A stretch of 64,000 bases of DNA from the NCBI GenBank assembly GCA_022414725.1, contig CM039464.1, positions 3,631,852 through 3,695,851 of the forward strand, written 5' to 3'. Positions 61,150-64,000 of this stretch are shown piece after piece; positions within the stretch are counted from its first letter, which is position 1; each line of letters opens with the position of its first letter. Origin of the DNA: Microglena sp. YARC (taxonomy: Eukaryota; Chlorophyta; Chlorophyceae; Chlamydomonadales; Chlamydomonadaceae). The notes under the pieces are model-generated. The model made no database searches and was not told the origin of the DNA. It saw only the letters and a list, made by a program, of their open reading frames with translations. The position numbers and the translations under genes are program-made.

Positions 61150-62006
61150 CTGCGGTGGTGGTGGTGGTGGTGGTTGTGGTGGTGGTGGTGGTGGTGGTGG
61201 TGAAAATGATGATGATGATGATGATGATGAAATGATGATGATGATGATGATGATGATGATGGTGGTTTTTTCCCTGGTGCCCTCATGGACTCTGCATGTG
61301 CCAAGTGTATTAGCAGTTATAGTTATACACACCCAGGCAGATCACAATGATATACATTTTGACTGAATGCCAGCTACGTTATTTACATATTTGTTAAATA
61401 CCTAAGCCACGTGCGCTTTATTTGTTTATGTGCTAACTATAAAGCTAAGGGTTAAGTAAAGTGTGCAGTTGCAAACTTTAACGGAAGCAACTGCCAAGGC
61501 GGTTGTTACAAGGGGGGCTCCAGCCCCCCTTAGCGCTGCTGAAGCAGCAGAAACTAGTGTGCCCTGCTTTAGCGCTTATAGGTTTTAGAGAAACCTTTTT
61601 AGGATCTATGCCCGGCAATGCTTCAATGCTTTCTGTAAAACCGCAGACCACTGAAGTGTCAGATTGTCCTAATGTGAGGATTCAAAGATAGGAAGGGTGG
61701 GTGGGTGGTTTCCGGGTAAAAATAACACTTTTACGATGGTGGTGGTCGTGGTGGTCATGCTGGTGTTCGTGTGCGCATGGTGGGTTGGGTAAGTGGGTTA
61801 GGATGGTGGTTGGCTGGGGTGGGATAGGAGTGTGGGTAGGTGGGAGGGTGGGTGGGAGAATGCGGGTTAGAATGCATGCGGCATACCTTCCTCCCATAAT
61901 TATGAGCCAAAGCAGCTCCCCACCCTCCCTCACTCGACATCGATCTCTGCGTCAGAGAATCGCCGAACAAGATGAATTTGGGCCTGTTCAACGTAAAGGT
62001 CGCCAT
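48910..62006 (-). CDS. IAH1: Isoamyl-acetate-hydrolysing esterase-like SGNH hydrolase, 3' end missing
   Basis: Predicted cytosolic esterase of the SGNH/GDSL family (IAH1 type), hydrolysing short acyl esters. Exons in coding order: 62006-61887, 58871-58720, 58136-57989, 55171-55028, 49019-48910; phases 0, 2, 0, 0 and 2 join to 224 codons. Block I is FILFGDSLTQ with nucleophile Ser17, preceding GGWGAAL. Block II is RGYGGYNTRGAL. Block III is FFGANDS with Asn82. Block V is CDGLHLTPAGN with Asp197 and His200. Intermediate segments PIPEYKENL, LLTAPPVC and DRTNDFTQGYADACIEVA match the plant and fungal IAH1 pattern. Family members are about 240-255 residues, so only a short terminal exon is lacking; it was not recognised before 41.3 kb. 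All catalytic residues are present. Introns carry edge copies of exons 2-5 and a LINE fragment. Confidence 0.85.
49100..50075 (-). repeat. 5'-edge copies of IAH1 exon 5
   Basis: Copies near 49160-49205, 49315-49360 and 50022-50068 read CTGCCCAG/GATTKGGGCCCC, AAGCTGCTGTG, then diverge (CVGPHS instead of CDGLHL). Separated by GTGTGGTGTGG repeats and, at 49.43-49.97 kb, a LINE fragment. Confidence 0.88.
49425..49970 (-). mobile_element. LINE (non-LTR retrotransposon) C-terminal fragment
   Basis: The minus strand encodes NIIELTYAWDTLYPSTL, then KLAQHSKIQSELILAGWRVI and HQPIILGSYGTIFASILP. This resembles the region after the reverse transcriptase in non-LTR elements (K..KY..L, then a GxxGTI motif). 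A TAA lies four codons before NIIEL, with more open frame upstream. It ends near a CGCCGACTAGGCG hairpin at 49437-49449. A dead 5'-truncated copy in IAH1 intron 4. Confidence 0.65.
50183..50377. mobile_element. hAT-like MITE family N1, copy 6
   Basis: CAGGGTACTACAAACC to ACTGTAGTACCCTG, 195 bp, perfect duplication GTCCCAAC (50175-50182, 50378-50385). Confidence 0.93.
50415..51352. repeat. 34-bp palindromic satellite, ~27 units
   Basis: Unit GTACTGGAAACTCCTGTACA, GAGTTTCTATCTTT; AAACTC-CTGTACAG-AGTTT is a near-perfect palindrome. TTTGTACTGG and CTCTGCACTGG variants are interspersed. Overlapping open frames are artefacts. Confidence 0.95.
51350..52110 (-). repeat. Cluster of R2 repeats, tandem and partial
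   Basis: At least six copies of GTAAAACAATTTGTTGGGGC, CCAGTTCACCAGTGC and TTTAGCCCCTCCTGAT, some with GGCTACCCCTGGACTGTAAC. Two ~100-bp units at 51.78-51.97 kb are nearly identical. CCCTAAACCCTAAACCC at 51742-51758 interrupts one. Confidence 0.8.
52125..52315. repeat. Interstitial telomere-like repeats
   Basis: GTTAGGGTGTTAGGG at 52133-52160 and CCCTAAACCCTAAACCC at 52260-52276, then CCCTAAACCCTAAAACC at 52292-52308. Confidence 0.8.
52320..52717. other. Poly-G and GT-rich interval
   Basis: Homopolymer G runs at 52499-52526 and 52647-52671 within TG and CCCA-rich sequence. No gene. Confidence 0.6.
52718..52857. repeat. Dispersed repeat R3, copy 2
   Basis: GGCTGACCCC, poly-C, then AAATGAGGTGCTCAGAATGA, CCTGAAAAG and ATGCCATTACATCCC; matches 38938-39088. 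Confidence 0.7.
52885..53025. mobile_element. N2 MITE fragment, copy 4
   Basis: TAGCAATAGCTAGTTTTGAC, CTGTCCCTGGAGGAGGCCTA; both termini degraded, joined to R1 on the right. Confidence 0.7.
53028..53240 (+). repeat. R1 repeat, copy at 53 kb
   Basis: CAAGTTCTATGCAGCGTCGC, GGAGCGACAGGTGGCAACGG, GACAAATGGGTAACAC, GGGGGGGCTCCGCCAAAAA. Most complete single R1; ends with a GC-rich inverted motif and A-run. Confidence 0.78.
53300..53465 (+). repeat. Inverted copy of IAH1 exon 4 edges
   Basis: The plus strand carries AGAGCTAGAAGTGCCTGTTG and TCTATGCAGAAGGTGGAGGC (3' edge), then CCGCACCAATGACTTTACCC (5' edge), opposite in orientation to the gene. Confidence 0.85.
53595..53780 (+). mobile_element. 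tRNA-derived SINE, copy 5 (subfamily B)
   Basis: A-box-like AATGGCTCAATGGCAGAG, B box GGGTTCGAATCCCC, body CGCTGTCAACCGCCATGGTA, TTTGTCCAGGTAAAGTAGC, tail CCACCAGGCGTTAT. The head looks tRNA-like but lacks a closable acceptor stem. Confidence 0.85.
53781..54016 (-). mobile_element. tRNA-derived SINE, copy 6 (subfamily A), tail-to-tail with copy 5
   Basis: Minus strand: ATTGGTCTAGTGGTAGACTA head, GGGGGTCGACTCCCCC in the B-box place, ACTGCAATGGTAGC, AGTTGAGGTAGGAGAC, tail ending TGATAACGCC at 53788. A further tail scrap (GGTGTTATCATTACTC) follows at 53999-54016. Confidence 0.85.
54017..54325. other. Short repeats and poly-C, no gene
   Basis: Poly-A near 54092-54105, GGAGGGCTGACCCC with poly-C to 54175 (R3-like start), then unique AT-rich DNA. 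Confidence 0.55.
54340..55020 (-). repeat. Copies of IAH1 exon 4
   Basis: Four partial copies (about 54345-54475, 54540-54632, 54690-54780, 54840-54965). They show both edges with the middle partly lost: minus strand CACCAATGA-type 5' part (RTNDFTQG) and DLWRSMQKVE/GTGAGATGTG 3' edge. Spacers hold GGTGGTGGTGG. Confidence 0.9.
55028..55171 (-). CDS. IAH1: IAH1 exon 4
   Basis: Forty-eight codons: RVGEEMAATLTLDRTNDFTQ to PVVDLWRSMQNVE. Acceptor TTGCATGTAG, donor GTGGAG/GTGAGA, phase 0 both sides. Only this copy has both edges and a continuous frame. Confidence 0.83.
55463..55647. mobile_element. hAT-like MITE family N5, copy 3
   Basis: TAGGGGTCGGCTATG to TTGCCGTTCCCTA, 185 bp, perfect duplication TAAGTAAG (55455-55462, 55648-55655). 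Confidence 0.88.
55712..55895. mobile_element. hAT-like MITE family N5, copy 4
   Basis: Same ends, 184 bp, flanked by TAAGTAAG / TTAGTAAG. Together with copy 3 it forms a ~249-bp tandem unit, so the element was duplicated with its surroundings. Confidence 0.85.
56076..56243. mobile_element. Inverted-repeat element with ~28-bp arms
   Basis: GCAATTCAGGGGATGAATTG at the left and CAGTTCATCCCCTGAATTGC at the right; the interior repeats TTGTCGAGAATTC. No 8-bp duplication seen. Confidence 0.75.
56285..56478. mobile_element. hAT-like MITE family N1, copy 7 (inverted)
   Basis: CAGGGTACTTCCATTG to TTGGAAGTACCCTG, 194 bp, duplication TCTGACAC / TCTGCCAC; inserted in an IAH1 exon 3 edge copy. Confidence 0.9.
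56479..57985 (-). repeat. 3'-edge copies of IAH1 exon 3
   Basis: About nine units of ~150-180 bp. Each on the minus strand holds GCRAACATCGTCCTTCTTAC...-type sequence (ANIVLLTAPPVCEVGRKW), a donor-like GTACGTGTG or GTGCRTGTT, and GGCATACTTAGG... intron. Spacers include CACACACATGCAAGTA. Alternate units differ, suggesting a two-unit period. Confidence 0.9.
57989..58136 (-). CDS. IAH1: IAH1 exon 3
   Basis: One base then 49 codons: HSSRQHVPIPEYKENLRKIV, SKGVANIVLLTAPPVCEVGR, KWWQT. Acceptor CACCATGCAG, donor AGACA/GTGCGT. The donor choice is supported by phase with exon 4 and family spacing; a donor earlier in AAGTG is used by several copies. Confidence 0.8.
58140..58719 (-). repeat. TG/GTAT repeats and 3'-edge copies of IAH1 exon 2
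   Basis: 58190-58300 is (TGTATG)n. From 58305 there are ~60-bp C-rich units each with CAACTCACSGTGGCCC, i.e. the exon 2 end and donor inverted into sense GGGCCACC/GTGAGT. 58552-58590 extends further into the exon (CCGTCCGAACAGAGCC). Confidence 0.87.
58720..58871 (-). CDS. IAH1: IAH1 exon 2: SGNH blocks II and III
   Basis: ADVVIRGYGGYNTRGALPML to VTIFFGANDSVRTDGP plus two bases. Acceptor CCCTTACAG, donor CCACC/GTGAGT. Confidence 0.88.
58975..59430. repeat. 19-bp satellite, ~23 units
   Basis: Unit CGGGTGCAAGTAATTATTA with rare changes, starting with an inverted half (TTGCACCCGTAAAATAACGG). TGCCCAATCATTYYGAGAGTCTTGC occurs on both outer sides (58978 and 59594). Confidence 0.95.
59431..59496. 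repeat. Perfect 32-bp-arm palindrome at the satellite edge
   Basis: Arms 59431-59462 and 59465-59496 with a 2-base GT spacer: TTACGGGTGCAAGTAATAGT... mirrored exactly. Confidence 0.95.
60084..60260. mobile_element. hAT-like MITE family N4, copy 5
   Basis: AGGGACAGGCATATCATATG to ATCATACTGCCGTTCCTTCA, with the CTAGTCAGACTGCCGG core. Confidence 0.75.
61020..61262. repeat. Compound trinucleotide repeat (GCT, GGT, GAT)
   Basis: (GCT)n, (GGT)n and (GAT)n blocks over ~240 bp; poly-Leu/Val/Met/His frames are artefacts. Confidence 0.95.
61887..62006 (-). CDS. IAH1: IAH1 exon 1: nucleophile block
   Basis: Forty codons, MATFTLNRPKFILFGDSLTQ to AALAHNYGRK, donor GGAAG/GTATGC, phase 0. The start is the Met eight residues before PKF, as usual for IAH1; an in-frame Met at 62075 would add 23 residues. 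Confidence 0.88.
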
Positions 62007-62075
62007 GGCTTTCGGTAGATCGGCTTTGGAATCTGCAAATTGTTCGGCGCCAATCGAAGCTTCGAAGGTAAGCAA

Positions 62076-63514
62076 TGATCGAGGGGTAAGCGGATACAGG
62101 TGATGCTTTGCAGCGGCCGAAAACTTGAAAATGTTGGTGGGTGAATTGGTTTCGGGTCTACAGATCGGTGTGTGTTTCGGTGTAAGAATGGCAGACCCAG
62201 ACCCTAGTTCAACAAAAGGTCTGCTGTCGCAATTCCATTACCATTAGCCTGACTATAATCCGACCACCGGTAGGGAATCCCACGGGTACGCTTCTTCGAC
62301 GTATGCTTAACGAAAGCAACCCTCTGGCTCATCCAAAGCAACTTTTTTCCTCACCAAATTGTCCGCAGCGGTGTCAGCGGTGTCTGCCTGTACAACGCAT
62401 CGGTAGCATGAATGGCCGACTGTGCAGGGACGAGATCGGTTTTCCGTAGGTTTCGGGACGGCAACTTCTGTGATCAACAAATTGCCGGCATTTAAACATT
62501 TAAAACCCAGCGGGAGCATGTATCTGTCAGCCACGTTGCATCGGGAGAATGATGCACCGCGCAGTGACGGAATAGGTCGTTTCCATTGGTTTCGGCCCAC
62601 TCAGCAACTGTCGGCTGTCAGATCTGAGGATATCAATTATGACAATCAATCAAATAGACAAGTTCTAAGAGCTTGTCGCAGGCGACACGGAAAATCGCTT
62701 TAGCAGTCACCGGCTGGGAGTTTCGGGAGTAGTGGAGAAAGTAGCTACTCGTAGCCGAATAGAGCTACAAACATTGAACAACTTTTGCGAAGGATTTTGA
62801 CCGCTGCGATGCTGACAACTCTATTCATGCGCACTCCAACTCTGAGCAAAAATGGTGGGTGTGGAGGTGGTCGGAATCGTTCTGGACATCTGTCGGACAG
62901 ACGGACATCGGACAGACGGCGGACAGAGACACGGGGGGCTTCAGCCGGCTTCAGCCCTGGGGGGTCCAGAGGGGGCTAAAGCGAAAAGTGGCATACAGAC
63001 AGTTCAAAATGCTATAGACTTTGTCCTGAATGTCAAATCAGTTTGTGATGTCGTTGATTTGCGTCCGACTAGATGATGAGTCGATAGTTGAGTTGGTTGA
63101 AGTTTGTTACAGTGACTCATCATGCAACAAGAGTTAAGAGAGTCCCGAGCAGGGTCCCGAGTCATCTTACTCAGAAAAGCTATTCATAATTAATTTGCAA
63201 ATTAATTGTCAAAAGGGTGTCTCAGCTCCAGCGGCGCCACAGTAACCTCCGTACTCCGAGTTACAAAGAAATCCCTGGAGACGCCGGTTACTCCGTCACT
63301 CCGAGCTGGCCTGCTACGAGATCAACGAAAAGGGCGTTAGAAAAGGCGAGACGCGTGTTTCATTGCTTAAAAACTAAACTGCTCGGTTCCACTTCGGTGG
63401 TCTAGCATAGAATCTTGCTTTGCTTCCTATCTCTCATGCTCAGCAAAAAAAAAATGTAGCCTCGCCTCATTTTCTTCTGGTTTCTCGGGTTAGATCTCAC
63501 TTACGACTCGTTAC
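62076..63514. other. Mostly single-copy DNA, no supported gene
   Basis: Little tandem repeat. Open stretches on both strands at 62.3-62.7 kb overlap without a recognised domain. 62.88-62.93 kb has a short CGGACAGACGGACATCGG repeat. Probably the IAH1 promoter and upstream region. Confidence 0.45.
62640..62710 (+). repeat. Possible R1 fragment
   Basis: CAAGTTCTAAGAGCTTGTCG, CAGGCGACACGGAAAATCG resembles the R1 left end. Similar scrap at 12970-13025 (GTGTCGCAAGCGACGCGG). Confidence 0.5.
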
Positions 63515-63700
63515 CTTGGACGTGCTGCTTGCCGCACAATCAGTTGCTTTCGATGATAAAACTCCACCCGAGCTATCGCTACCATCGCTGTAAGTACATA
63601 AATCGCCTCTCGTAGCCAGATCTTGCTCGTTCTCACAGCTAGCATTAGCATCGCCCTCAGCTCGATTTTTCCTCACCTCGCAACTGAAGTTAGCGCTCAC
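63515..63700 (-). CDS. Candidate first exon of an unknown upstream gene
   Basis: Sixty-two open codons from ATG (MSANFSCEVRKNRAEG...) to SSTSK at a good donor CCAAG/GTAACG, in non-repetitive DNA. Acidic and serine-rich; no recognised domain. It could instead be a 5' exon of the IAH1 transcript or chance. Confidence 0.25.
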
Positions 63701-64000
63701 GAGGCGGCTTTTACAATTTTCCTTCCTGTTGGCTGGGCTAAATTTGCAAATAGCGTAATCTCAGAAGCCTAGTTCGCAAGGCCCTTTATATCGAGGTCGA
63801 ACTGATCCTATTCGACTTGCTTGAATCAATAATATCGTCGACCAGAGCCCGCCAGGAACCCAGCGCTGCCGCGTCAACTTTGCCGTTTCGCGGTTTCCTC
63901 CGACATCACGCCTCGTCACTCTTGCCACGTCACCCTCGTCAGATCGTCTGTGTTCCTTCTCCCGCTAACCACTAACCGGTCCGCGGTCCGTCGCCTTACC

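Larger units (their letters stand above)
59500..61886. other. IAH1 intron 1, remaining sequence
   Basis: 59.6-59.85 kb is a short open stretch without recognisable domain. 60.66-60.75 kb is an R2 fragment. 60.75-61.0 kb is unique AT-rich sequence. 61.69-61.86 kb is GGTGGG-rich near the exon 1 donor. No gene called. Confidence 0.5.

Noticed and set aside
61021..61304. Poly-His, poly-Val or poly-Met proteins
   Set aside because: Frames of a compound trinucleotide repeat inside IAH1 intron 1.
61972..62067. Plus-strand open segment (MNLGLFNVKVAMAF...) ending at a donor-like AAG/GTAAGC, antisense to IAH1 exon 1
   Set aside because: Only 32 codons, no domain, and the minus strand here carries the clear GDSL block.

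Overview
This window is nuclear DNA of a eukaryote, most likely a green alga. Evidence: multi-exon genes with GT-AG introns of about 0.6 to 8.7 kb, interstitial CCCTAAA/TTTAGGG blocks (the plant and green-algal telomere motif), a plant-like organellar amidohydrolase, and dense non-autonomous transposons. A Cymbomonas-like prasinophyte is only a guess. Most of the window is tandem repeat. Almost all long open frames outside four genes are repeat artefacts.

Layout. (1) 1-13.7 kb, minus strand: four exons of a family-4 glycosyltransferase with a polyglutamine insert; the gene runs off the left edge. (2) 13.7-15.75 kb: divergent upstream region with short repeats. (3) 15.75-37.47 kb, plus strand: a seven-exon gene for the mitochondrial cristae protein MIC60/mitofilin. 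All exons join in phase to a 616-residue protein with presequence, membrane segment, coiled coil and C-terminal mitofilin domain. (4) 37.5-40.2 kb: geneless, with a SINE, MITE and poly-G. (5) 40.24-41.29 kb, plus strand: an intact single-exon amidohydrolase, followed by copies of its own 3' end broken up by nested MITEs. (6) 42.6-48.1 kb: geneless satellites and MITEs. (7) 48.9-62.0 kb, minus strand: five exons of an IAH1-type SGNH esterase; the last exon was not found. (8) 62-64 kb: mostly single-copy DNA with one weak candidate first exon.

The main discovery is architectural. In all three intron-containing genes most exons sit between two tandem arrays built from their own edges. Upstream lie copies of the acceptor plus the first tens of bases of the exon; downstream lie copies of the last tens of bases plus the donor. 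The pattern recurs at about a dozen exons in both orientations, so the introns appear to grow by tandem duplication across splice sites. In MIC60 intron 5 a 27-bp direct repeat spans both splice sites, the signature expected of intron creation by duplicating an exonic AGGT.

Mobile DNA: at least six families of short terminal-inverted-repeat elements with 8-bp target duplications and CAGGG/TAGGG ends (hAT-like MITEs), a tRNA-derived SINE family in two subfamilies (six copies), foldback elements, and a LINE C-terminal fragment. The four genes have unrelated jobs (glycosyl transfer, cristae organisation, hydrolase, esterase), so no operon-like cooperation is implied.
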